Shown here: positions 1-7,207 of the stretch, one piece after another
How the letters are laid out: each line of letters starts with the position of its first letter
Position numbering within the stretch: the first letter of the stretch is position 1
NCBI GenBank assembly: GCA_041686935.1
Contig: JAWLCW010000015.1
Coordinates: forward strand, 1 to 64,000
Reading direction: 5' to 3'
DNA length: 64,000 nucleotides
Origin: Mariniphaga sp041686935
GTDB taxonomy: Bacteria; Bacteroidota; Bacteroidia; Bacteroidales; Prolixibacteraceae
Notes under the pieces: generated by a model
The model's input: the letters and a program-made list of their open reading frames with translations, nothing else
Databases searched by the model: none
Told to the model about the DNA's origin: nothing
Position numbers and translations under genes: made by a program

Positions 1-109
1 TCACTTTTTCACCGGGCGACGCGCAGGCATTCATGATGGTTGGAAAAGCGCTGATGGCAGCAGTGGCAAGGGCTGAGTTCCTGATAAATTTTCTTCTGTC
101 GGAATTCAT
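1..109 (-). CDS. N-terminus of a Tat-exported protein (partial)
   Basis: The gene runs off the left edge of the window; only the first 36 codons are present, starting at the ATG at 109-107. The visible sequence begins MNSDRRKFIRNSALATAA, a twin-arginine signal (S-D-R-R-K-F-I) followed by a hydrophobic stretch and then NAC, which could be a lipobox. In Bacteroidota this kind of leader is common on secreted Gfo/Idh/MocA oxidoreductases and sugar-active enzymes, but the mature domain is outside the window, so no function can be assigned. It is divergent from the tetR gene and shares a 228-base intergenic region with it, which holds two operator-like palindromes. Confidence 0.6.
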   Translation of the reverse strand, partial: MNSDRRKFIRNSALATAAISAFPTIMNACASPGEKV

Positions 110-220
110 AATATCGTAAAATTAATTTTAGGATTTGAAAACTGTAAATATAAAGGTTCTGCCAGTGAAAAGGAAACGCTTTCCAGTAATTTTTCCCGAT
201 TTTCTGACTTTTATCATCTT

Positions 221-238
221 TGACTGACCGTTTAGTCA
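221..238. promoter_or_regulatory. Putative TetR operator, distal copy
   Basis: The sequence TGACTGACCGTTTAGTCA is an imperfect inverted repeat with TGACT/AGTCA arms. It shares the core ACCGTT-N-AGTCA with a second site 60 bases closer to tetR. Sites of this form are typical of TetR-family repressors. It lies between the divergent Tat-protein gene and tetR, so it could act on either promoter. Confidence 0.55.
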
Positions 239-295
239 TTTTTAACAATTTATTAACACGTGAACCGATCCGGATTTCAAAAATCAATTTTACAT

Positions 296-315
296 TTGAC
301 CAACCGTTCAGTCAA
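296..315. promoter_or_regulatory. Putative TetR operator, proximal copy
   Basis: TTGACCAACCGTTCAGTCAA is a palindrome with TTGAC/GTCAA arms, ending 22 bases before the tetR start codon. With the site at 221-238 it gives the shared pattern TGAC-N-(G/A)ACCGTT-N-AGTCA. Its position over the likely tetR promoter suggests autorepression (inference). Confidence 0.6.
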
Positions 316-337
316 AAAAATTAATAATTAAAACACC

Positions 338-928
338 ATGCCTCGAAGTCAGGAACAATACGATGAAATCAGAAAACAGAAAAAACAACTGATAATGGAT
401 ACAGCGCTGGAACTGTTTGCCGAAAACGGTTTCCACGCCACAACCATGAGCAAGGTTGCCAAAAAGGCAGGGGTATCGAAAGGTCTCGCCTACAACTATT
501 TCGAAAGCAAACAGGAAATTCTGGATGAAATCATTAAAACAGGGTTCGATTCCATCTATTCGCATTTCGATTTGAACCAGGATGGCATTTTATCCCGAGA
601 TGAATTTGAGCATTTCATCCGGAACAGTTTTAATGCGGTTGGAGAAAACCGGAAATTCTGGAAGCTTTATTCTGCCATTGTAATGCAATCTGACATTGCC
701 GAATCAATGATGGAAAAATACGGAGACCGATCCCAAACCATTATGCTAATGCTCAATCAATTTATTAAAACCATGGGAAGCAAAGATCCTGAAGGTGATC
801 TGATGGTCATCAGTTCACTGGTAAAAGGATCGCTTCTGGTGGTAATTTCCGCACCCGAATTTTTCCCGCTAAAACAACTGGAAGATAAAGTTACAGAAGC
901 CTGTTTCAGGTTAATAACAACTAAATAA
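338..928 (+). CDS. TetR/AcrR-family regulator with an EF-hand-like loop
   Basis: A 196-residue protein with the usual TetR layout: an N-terminal helix-turn-helix at about residues 16-62 (AENGFHATTMSKVAKKAG, then the recognition region SKGLAYNYFESKQE), followed by a helical ligand-binding part. Residues 78-89 read DLNQDGILSRDE, matching every key position of a canonical EF-hand calcium loop (D1, N3, D5, G6, L8, E12), flanked by Phe on both sides; this is not part of the classic TetR fold description. The gene is followed after 6 bases by the LolA-like gene and heads an operon that encodes an ABC lipoprotein-sorting system, so it probably represses that operon through the palindromes upstream. 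The ligand is unknown. Confidence 0.88.
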   Translation: MPRSQEQYDEIRKQKKQLIMDTALELFAENGFHATTMSKVAKKAGVSKGLAYNYFESKQEILDEIIKTGFDSIYSHFDLNQDGILSRDEFEHFIRNSFNAVGENRKFWKLYSAIVMQSDIAESMMEKYGDRSQTIMLMLNQFIKTMGSKDPEGDLMVISSLVKGSLLVVISAPEFFPLKQLEDKVTEACFRLITTK

Positions 929-934
929 TTCACC

Positions 935-1678
935 ATGAAAACAATTTTGACATTTATCGCTGCAAGTCTGTTTTCATTCAGTGCTGCTACACAGGATGTT
1001 GCAGAAATCATTAGAAAGGCTGATGAAAAATTCAGGGGCGAATCGAGCCGCGGCCAAACCACCATGATCATTGAACGCCCCAACTGGAGCCGCGAAATTT
1101 CCATGAAAACCTGGTCGCTGGGCAACGACTATTCCATGATTTACATTACCGCTCCGGCGAAAGAAAAGGGTCAGGTTTTTCTGAAACGCGAAAACGAAAT
1201 GTGGAACTGGGTACCCACCATCGAACGGATGATAAAAATTCCGCCTTCGATGATGATGCAGTCGTGGATGGGTTCGGATTTTACCAACGACGACCTGGTG
1301 CGTGAATCGTCATTTGAAAAAGACTACTACCACAAACTGCTGGGGGAAGAACCTGTTGAAGGTTACGATTGCTACAAAATTGAACTCATTCCAAAACCAG
1401 ATGCACCGGTGGTTTGGGGAAAAATACTGATGTGGATTTCTAAAAACGAATACCACTGGCTGAAAGCCGAGTTTTACGACGAGGATGAAACCCTGGTAAA
1501 CATCGAAATTCTTTCTGAAATTAAAATTATGGACGACCGTGAAATGCCTACGCGCATGGAAATGATTCCGGCGGATAAGGAAGGGCATAAAACCGTTTTG
1601 ATTTTTGATGAAATCGAGTTCAATGTGAATTTGGATGAATCGTTCTTTTCGCAACAGAATATGAGGAGAATAAGATAA
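935..1678 (+). CDS. LolA-like outer membrane lipoprotein-sorting protein
   Basis: A 247-residue secreted protein with a signal peptide (MKTILTFIAASLFSFSAATQ) and a single domain of the LolA-like type annotated in many bacteria as outer membrane lipoprotein-sorting protein. Such proteins are predicted to bind lipoproteins or other lipids in the periplasm in a half-barrel groove. Recognisable parts are the early DEKFRGESSRGQTTM segment and the hydrophobic MIKIPPSMMMQSWMGSDF segment that usually follows a Trp-rich strand. It sits between tetR and two FtsX-type permeases with an ATPase, so it is likely the periplasmic partner of that ABC complex. The exact cargo cannot be read from the sequence. 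Confidence 0.8.
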   Translation: MKTILTFIAASLFSFSAATQDVAEIIRKADEKFRGESSRGQTTMIIERPNWSREISMKTWSLGNDYSMIYITAPAKEKGQVFLKRENEMWNWVPTIERMIKIPPSMMMQSWMGSDFTNDDLVRESSFEKDYYHKLLGEEPVEGYDCYKIELIPKPDAPVVWGKILMWISKNEYHWLKAEFYDEDETLVNIEILSEIKIMDDREMPTRMEMIPADKEGHKTVLIFDEIEFNVNLDESFFSQQNMRRIR

Positions 1679-1703
1679 ATGCGTAAATGAATAAAAGCAG
1701 AAA

Positions 1704-1731
1704 TGCATGAATCTAAAAAAACATTCATGCA
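1704..1731. repeat. Hairpin in the lolA-like/permease spacer
   Basis: TGCATGAAT (1704-1712) and ATTCATGCA (1723-1731) form a perfect 9-bp inverted repeat around a 10-base A-rich loop. It is followed by the tandem words AATAATGC AATAATGC ATT. The 84-base spacer seems built from variants of one word (AATGCATGAAT), like other spacers in this window. No T-tract follows the right arm, so a terminator is not obvious. Confidence 0.5.
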
Positions 1732-1762
1732 ATAATGCAATAATGCATTAAAACCTTGTTAC

Positions 1763-2983
1763 ATGAAAACAAACATCAAACTGGCATGGCGTAACCTCTG
1801 GAGAAACCGAAGGCGGACCCTTATTGCCGTTTCGTCCATCATTTTCAGTGTGCTGCTGGCATCGTGGATGCGTTCCATGCAGGAAGGGTCGTATGAAAGT
1901 ATGATCGACAATGTGGTTAAGTACTACTCGGGCTATTTGCAGGTTCAGGATTCGGCCTACTGGGAAGAACGGACGCTGGAAAACAGTATGGAATTTTCGC
2001 CCGAGCTCAAAAAGAAAATTGAAAGTGTTGAAGATGTAACCCTGGTTTCACACCGTCTGGAATCTTTTGCACTGGCTGCCAATCACCAGCACAGCAAACC
2101 AGCTATGGTGCTCGGCATTGAACCCGAATCGGAAGACCGGATTACAAACATTTCCGGAAGAATGAATGAGGGTTCATTTTTACAACCAGACGACAAAAGT
2201 GTGGTGCTGGGAAAAGGACTGGCCGACTTTCTGAATCTGAGTGTAGGCGACACACTGGTAATGATTGGACAGGGTTTTCGGGGAATCAGTGCCAACGGAC
2301 TTTTCCCCATAAAAGGCATCATGGCACATCCCAACCCCGAATTTGACAAACGACTGGTTTTTATGGAAATTGAAACAGCACGAGAGTTCTACTCGGCTTA
2401 CGGCATGTCCACTTCACTTGTTGTGATGACCGACGACCATTACCAGGTGGACCACCTCAAAACCGATATCGGAAACTTGCTTTCACCGGAAAAAACAGTA
2501 CTTACCTGGATTGATATGCAGCCCGAAATAGAGCAACTCATTCAAAGCGACCGGGCCGGAGGAATTATTATGCTCGCAATATTGTACCTGGTTATTGCTT
2601 TTGGAATGTTCAGCGTTATTATGATGATGGTAAAAGAGCGTCGCCGTGAGTTTGGAGTCATCCATGCTGTTGGCATGAAAAAACGCAAAATGGCCATTGT
2701 GGTTTTGTTCGAAACGCTCTTCATTGGAATTATAGGCTGTACCATCGGGTTGATGGTAAGTTATCTGTTTTGCCTCTGGTTTTACAACAATCCAATTCCG
2801 CTAACGGGTGAAATGGCAAGTGCTACAGAACAATATGGTATGGAACCTTACATGTTCTTTTCTATTCAACCTTCGCTGTTCTATAATCAGATGATTCTGG
2901 TATTTTTCATCAGTCTGTTCATTGCCATTTTCCCGGTGTACAACATTTACCGGCTAAAAATAACATCAGCTTTGCGGGCGTGA
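1763..2983 (+). CDS. ABC transporter permease, LolC/E (FtsX) family, first copy
   Basis: A 406-residue inner-membrane permease. It starts with the family signature AWRNLWRNRRRT, then one membrane helix (about residues 18-38), a large periplasmic domain of about 220 residues, and three more helices near the C-terminus (starting at about residues 265, 310 and 370), which is the FtsX/MacB/LolC topology. The sequence MVKERRREFGVIHAVGMKK after the second helix is the conserved coupling region that contacts the ATPase. It is followed by a second permease of the same length (406 residues) and an ATPase, so the complex is probably a heterodimeric lipoprotein or lipid exporter. Substrate is inferred from the neighbouring LolA-like protein. 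Confidence 0.88.
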   Translation: MKTNIKLAWRNLWRNRRRTLIAVSSIIFSVLLASWMRSMQEGSYESMIDNVVKYYSGYLQVQDSAYWEERTLENSMEFSPELKKKIESVEDVTLVSHRLESFALAANHQHSKPAMVLGIEPESEDRITNISGRMNEGSFLQPDDKSVVLGKGLADFLNLSVGDTLVMIGQGFRGISANGLFPIKGIMAHPNPEFDKRLVFMEIETAREFYSAYGMSTSLVVMTDDHYQVDHLKTDIGNLLSPEKTVLTWIDMQPEIEQLIQSDRAGGIIMLAILYLVIAFGMFSVIMMMVKERRREFGVIHAVGMKKRKMAIVVLFETLFIGIIGCTIGLMVSYLFCLWFYNNPIPLTGEMASATEQYGMEPYMFFSIQPSLFYNQMILVFFISLFIAIFPVYNIYRLKITSALRA

Positions 2984-3216
2984 AGAAGAAGCGGGAAGCA
3001 CGGAGTGGGAAGCAGGAAGCGGGAAGCACGGAGCGGAAAAACGGAGTGGGAAGCTCGAAGTTGGTAATAAAAAACTAATGACCAGTGACCGATGACGTAT
3101 AACGAAACTTTTAAACGTGAAACTCGAAACTTGAAACTCGGAACTTGAAACTTGGAACTTTTGCCGAAGGTATTCCTTCGGAAGAACTAAAAACTCGAAA
3201 CTTTAAACAAAAAGAT
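2984..3216. repeat. Word-repeat spacer between the two permease genes
   Basis: This 233-base spacer has no gene. It is made of near-repeats: GGAAGC-CGGAG-type words at 2993-3060, a 19-mer AATGACCAGTGACCGATGA at 3077-3095 that recurs inverted at 20896-20914, GAAACTCGAAACTT-type words at 3118-3158, a hairpin CCGAAGG-TATT-CCTTCGG at 3164-3181, and more GAAACTTTAAAC words up to the start codon at 3217. The same hairpin and words occur before hisB. Part of it is open in frame with the next gene from 3145, but this is low-complexity and not the natural start. Confidence 0.75.
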
Positions 3217-4437
3217 ATGATTTGGTCTATTGCATGGAGAAACGTTTGGCGCAACAAGTTACGCAGTATCATTATGATTGCGGCTATCGCGCTCGGTCTG
3301 TTTGCCGGTGTGTTTACCATGGCGTTTATGCAGGGGGCTGTGGATGCGCGCATCGATTCGGCTACCAAAACCGAATTGGCCCACCTGCAGATTCACGATC
3401 CGGATTTTTTGGTCAACAACGACATAGCATTCAAAATTGAAAATGCAGATGAATTCCTTGGAAAAATCGGAACCCTCGATTCAGTGGTAGCAGCAAGTAA
3501 ACGGTTAATCGCTGAACCATTTATAATGGCCGCCCATGGAACCGGTGGCGGTAAACTGATTGGTGTGATTCCCGAACAGGAAAAAATGGTTACCGACATT
3601 TGGGAAAAAATTATTGACGGCGCTTACCTGGAACACGAAAGCCGCATGCCGCCTGTGTTAGTGGGCGAAAAACTGGCCAAACGGTTGCGTCTGAGGATAG
3701 GAACGCGAATTAATATGCAAATGGTTGACCGGAACGGCAACTTATCCATCAAAGGGTATAGGGTGAGCGGAATTTATCGTACTACCAACACCAGCTATGA
3801 TGAATCGACATTGTTTGTAAAGTTCGAAGATTTGCAGGCTCAACTGGGAATGGAAGAAAACTCGGCGCATGAAATTGCAGTTTTGCTCGAAAACGGAAAT
3901 GAAGCAGCCGCAGTTAAACCTTCCATTCAAAAAATAGCGGAAAACTACGAAGTGCAAACCTGGAAAGAGCTAAGTCCTGAAATGTCGCTGCTTACCGATT
4001 CCATGGACCAGTACATGTACATTTTCATTCTGATAATATTGCTGGCTCTTTGCTTTGGTATCATTAACACCATGCTGATGGCGGTTCTGGAACGGATAAA
4101 AGAAATCGGGATGCTTATGGCAGTGGGCATGAATAAAAGGCGAATTTTTTCCATGATTATACTGGAATCGGTTTTGCTTACCGTTTCCGGCGGAATGCTT
4201 GGGATGTTAATTGGATCAGTGGTTACCAAATTTTTTGAAACCCGGCCCATAAACCTCGCCATGTTTGCAGAAGGTTTGGAAAGCTACGGTTTTGCGTCGC
4301 AAATCTACACTTCCCTTCAGGGAGAGACACTGGTAACCATTGGCATTCTGGTGATAATAACCGGCGTACTTTCGGCTGTATGGCCGGCCCGGAAGGCGTT
4401 AAAGCTGAATCCGGCGGAAGCGACAAGGACGGAGTAA
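3217..4437 (+). CDS. ABC transporter permease, LolC/E (FtsX) family, second copy
   Basis: A 406-residue permease paralogous to the one before it, starting MIWSIAWRNVWRNKLRS, the same juxtamembrane signature. Helix 1 is at about residues 17-38; the last three helices are near residues 272-295, 325-345 and 375-395, separated by the coupling motif LERIKEIGMLMAVGMNKRR. The start at ATG 3217 is preferred over an in-frame codon at 3145, because the extra 24 residues are encoded by the intergenic repeat and have no family likeness. With the first permease and the LolD-like ATPase downstream it should form a heteromeric ABC complex in the inner membrane. Confidence 0.88.
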   Translation: MIWSIAWRNVWRNKLRSIIMIAAIALGLFAGVFTMAFMQGAVDARIDSATKTELAHLQIHDPDFLVNNDIAFKIENADEFLGKIGTLDSVVAASKRLIAEPFIMAAHGTGGGKLIGVIPEQEKMVTDIWEKIIDGAYLEHESRMPPVLVGEKLAKRLRLRIGTRINMQMVDRNGNLSIKGYRVSGIYRTTNTSYDESTLFVKFEDLQAQLGMEENSAHEIAVLLENGNEAAAVKPSIQKIAENYEVQTWKELSPEMSLLTDSMDQYMYIFILIILLALCFGIINTMLMAVLERIKEIGMLMAVGMNKRRIFSMIILESVLLTVSGGMLGMLIGSVVTKFFETRPINLAMFAEGLESYGFASQIYTSLQGETLVTIGILVIITGVLSAVWPARKALKLNPAEATRTE

Positions 4438-4452
4438 GGAAAGCCTCCCCCG

Positions 4453-4469
4453 CCCCTCCAAAGGAGGGG
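4453..4469. repeat. Hairpin before the ATPase gene
   Basis: CCCCTCC-AAA-GGAGGGG is a perfect 7-bp stem with a three-base loop, located 16 bases after the permease stop codon. It is followed by A-rich rather than T-rich sequence on the plus strand, so it is probably not a terminator for this operon. It resembles short palindromic repeats common between Bacteroidota genes. Confidence 0.5.
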
Positions 4470-4527
4470 AGAAAGAAAATGAGATTTGTGCAGATTTATT
4501 GAGATTATATTTAATAACATTAAAAAC

Positions 4528-5214
4528 ATGAAAATTATAGAAATCAAAAACCTGAAAAAAACGTACGAGGACAATTCCGTTCCCGTACATGCTGTGAATG
4601 GTGTTGACCTTTCAATCGAGGAAGGCGAATTTACTGCGATTGTGGGTCCGTCGGGTTCCGGGAAAACCACGTTGCTGAATGTGGTGGGCGGTCTCGACGA
4701 TGCCACGGAAGGAATCGTTACCATCAACGGGGTGGAAATCAACAAACTTTCGTCGCGAAAGCTAACCGATTTTCGCATGAATAACATCGGTTTTGTATTT
4801 CAGGCCTACAACCTGATTCCGGTACTTACCGCCAAAGAAAATGTGGAGTTTGTAATGCACTTGCAGGGGGCAAAAAAAGCGCACCGTGAAGCACGTGCAA
4901 CCGAATTACTGCAAGCAGTTGGGTTAGGCGAAATGATGGATCGCCGGCCGTCGAAGCTTTCCGGCGGGCAGCAGCAACGCGTGGCTGTGGCCAGGGCGCT
5001 GGCCTCGAAACCGAAGTTTGTGCTGGCTGATGAACCTACCGCCAACCTTGATTCAAAATCGACGGAAAACCTGCTCGATATTATGGAGCGACTTAATAAA
5101 GAGGAAAAAATTACGTTTATATTTTCAACGCACGACCAGCGGGTGGTGAACAAAGCGCGCCGCGTGGTTACGCTCGAAGACGGAAAAATAAAAAGCGATA
5201 TCACAAAAAGTTAA
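4528..5214 (+). CDS. ABC transporter ATP-binding protein, LolD-like
   Basis: A 228-residue ATPase of the LolD/MacB/FtsE group. Walker A is GPSGSGKTT (about residues 38-46), Q-loop region FQAYNLIPVLTAKENV, signature LSGGQQQRVAVARALA and Walker B VLADEPT, then a switch His in FSTHDQRV. The length is usual for the family. ATG 4528 is chosen; an upstream in-frame start at 4486 would add 14 residues without family support. It is the last gene of the tetR-lolA-like-permease-permease-ATPase set and powers the two permeases. The CAP-domain gene follows 5 bases later, so transcription may continue. Confidence 0.92.
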   Translation: MKIIEIKNLKKTYEDNSVPVHAVNGVDLSIEEGEFTAIVGPSGSGKTTLLNVVGGLDDATEGIVTINGVEINKLSSRKLTDFRMNNIGFVFQAYNLIPVLTAKENVEFVMHLQGAKKAHREARATELLQAVGLGEMMDRRPSKLSGGQQQRVAVARALASKPKFVLADEPTANLDSKSTENLLDIMERLNKEEKITFIFSTHDQRVVNKARRVVTLEDGKIKSDITKS

Positions 5215-5219
5215 AGTCA

Positions 5220-5909
5220 ATGAGAACAATGGTAACACTTCTGCTCGTCCTGTTTTTTCAGGTTTCCCTGGCAAATGTCCCAAATATTCCGGCACATTCG
5301 GGATGGGAAATTTCCACATTAAACACAGCTTCAGAAGCAAGTTACCTTACACCGCTGGAAAAAGAGATTATTCTGGAAATCAATAAACTTCGATCGGATC
5401 CTGCACGGTATGCCAACGACTACATCTCACCGCTGGCAAAAAAATACGACCGCCGTCTGCTTTACTACCCGGGCGACCAGCCGCTACTCACCAAAGAGGG
5501 CGTGAATGCATTGTACGAATGTGTGCGCGACCTGAAACGTCAACAACCGCTATCTATCATTTACCCAAGTGAAGGACTTACCCTGGCTGCCCGCGACCAT
5601 GTAAACGACCAGTCGAAAACCGGACGCACCGGGCACCAGGGCAGCGATAACAGCAACATGCGCGCCCGCATCGAGCGCTACGGGAAGTGGGAAGTTCGCA
5701 TTGCCGAGAATATTGCTTATGGCGCAAAAACGGCACAGCAAATTGTAATCTATCTGCTCATCGACGATGGCGTGAGCGACCGCGGTCACCGAAAAAACCT
5801 TCTGAACTCCAATTTCAGAATGGTGGGCGTGGCCACCGGAAACCATCCGAAATACGGACTGATGAGCGTTATGGATTTTGCCGGAGGATTCAAAACAACC
5901 GAAAAATGA
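5220..5909 (+). CDS. Secreted CAP-domain (SCP/PR1-like) protein
   Basis: A 229-residue protein with a signal peptide (about residues 1-18) and one CAP domain covering most of the rest. Visible CAP features are the opening helix EKEIILEINKLRSDPARYAN, the first cavity His in TGHQGSDNSNM, the ENIAYG segment, and the closing signature GHRKNLLNSNFRMVGVA with its His. CAP proteins are extracytoplasmic; bacterial members have no single known activity. The coding region overlaps the next start codon by four bases (ATGA), so the two are likely co-translated. Its link to the lipoprotein-sorting genes upstream is only positional. Confidence 0.85.
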   Translation: MRTMVTLLLVLFFQVSLANVPNIPAHSGWEISTLNTASEASYLTPLEKEIILEINKLRSDPARYANDYISPLAKKYDRRLLYYPGDQPLLTKEGVNALYECVRDLKRQQPLSIIYPSEGLTLAARDHVNDQSKTGRTGHQGSDNSNMRARIERYGKWEVRIAENIAYGAKTAQQIVIYLLIDDGVSDRGHRKNLLNSNFRMVGVATGNHPKYGLMSVMDFAGGFKTTEK

Positions 5910-7084
5910 ACCGACTGAAATATATTTTATCTTTTTTCATTCTGATTTATATTGAAGGAAATGCCCAACTGCAAAAATTCACGGCCAGCGGCTATGTAAA
6001 AGACTTGTACATGTATTACAAGCCTGAAAACCCGGTACCCGGAATCGATGCCGATCACTTGTCGTCGAATCTCATTCACAACCGACTTAATTTCAAATGG
6101 TATGCCTCCGGTGAATTTACGTTTGCGGTGGAAGCCAGAAACCGCCTGTTTTGCGGACAACTGGTGCGCGAATTTCCGTTATACAAAGATTTTGTGGATA
6201 CCGACCCAGGTTATTTCAATTTATCCAAAACAGTTGCATCCGGCAAGGGATGGTTTTTACATTCCATGATTGACCGTGCCTGGATGGATTTCACCAAAGG
6301 AAAATGGCAAATCACCGCCGGGCGGCAACGCGTCAACTGGGGTATCAACCTGGTTTGGAATCCCAATGATATTTTCAATACCTTCGATTATTTCGATTTT
6401 GATTACGAGGAACGCCCGGGATCCGACGCGCTGAAAGTTCAATACTACACCGGAGTTACATCCTCTGCCGAACTGGTTTACAAACTTCAGCGAATTGACC
6501 TGGAGGATAAAACCGAATCGACCTTTGCCGGAAGGTATCGTTTTTCAAAATTCCGGTATGATTTTCAGTTCATCGGCGGCTGGATGCCTGAAGACTTTGT
6601 TTTGGGCGGTGGCTGGATGGGTGACATCAAAGGCGGCGGTTTTCGCGGAGAAGTATCCTGGTTCATTCCAAAAGAAAAAAACAGCGGCAGCAAAGAAGCC
6701 CTGGTGGCCACCGTTTCGGGCGATTACACCTTCAGAAACAGTTTGTATGCACATGCAGCCGTTTTATACAACAGTCTGGGCGTTACCGGAAAAGCCGGCA
6801 CACGCGAATTTTTCGACCAGAACATTTCAGCCAAACAATTGTCGCCTGCCCGTTGCAATGTATTCGGACAACTCTCCTACCCTTTCACACCGCTCTTTTC
6901 AGGCAGCTTTTCAGGAATGGTCAATCCTTCCGATGGTTCTTCGTTCATGGGCCCGGCACTAACATATTCCCTCGGAAATAATTTGGAACTGATGGCAACC
7001 GGCCAGTTGTTTTTCGGCAATGAAGGCACCGAATATGGAGAATTGGGGAAAGCGGTTTATGGCAGGTTGAAATGGGCATTTTAG
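5906..7084 (+). CDS. Predicted outer-membrane beta-barrel protein
   Basis: A 392-residue protein beginning MNRLKYILSFFILIYIEGNAQ, a signal peptide, at an ATGA overlap with the CAP gene. The mature part alternates polar and aromatic residues in strand-like runs and ends GRLKWAF with a terminal Phe, the usual signal for outer-membrane barrel insertion. It contains repeated Gly-Gly-Trp segments (IGGWMPEDFVLGGGWMGDIKGG) typical of porin-like barrels. I do not recognise the family. An open frame reaching upstream to 5687 is the antisense-frame overlap with the CAP gene and is not real. As the last gene of this run it may be the outer-membrane part of the system upstream (inference). Confidence 0.7.
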   Translation: MNRLKYILSFFILIYIEGNAQLQKFTASGYVKDLYMYYKPENPVPGIDADHLSSNLIHNRLNFKWYASGEFTFAVEARNRLFCGQLVREFPLYKDFVDTDPGYFNLSKTVASGKGWFLHSMIDRAWMDFTKGKWQITAGRQRVNWGINLVWNPNDIFNTFDYFDFDYEERPGSDALKVQYYTGVTSSAELVYKLQRIDLEDKTESTFAGRYRFSKFRYDFQFIGGWMPEDFVLGGGWMGDIKGGGFRGEVSWFIPKEKNSGSKEALVATVSGDYTFRNSLYAHAAVLYNSLGVTGKAGTREFFDQNISAKQLSPARCNVFGQLSYPFTPLFSGSFSGMVNPSDGSSFMGPALTYSLGNNLELMATGQLFFGNEGTEYGELGKAVYGRLKWAF

Positions 7085-7207
7085 CTCCAAATGCAAAATA
7101 ATCAGGATAAATTCCACATTAAAAACCCAATCGTTTAGTTTTTTGAAAAAAAGGTATTTATTTTGCTCCGTTAAACAGAATGATAATTTTTATGCTGGTT
7201 TGGGAAA

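Noticed and set aside
3145..3216. A 24-residue longer start for the second permease
   Set aside because: The extra codons lie in a word-repeat spacer; the residues starting at 3217 match the first permease's opening motif.
5687..5905. A 73-residue longer start for the outer-membrane barrel protein
   Set aside because: The extension overlaps the CAP gene in another frame; the ATG at 5906 gives a proper signal peptide.
7141..7165. A promoter with TTTTTTG and TATTTATTTTG before the decarboxylase gene
   Set aside because: The boxes are only about 13 bases apart and the second does not fit TAnnTTTG, so I did not call it.
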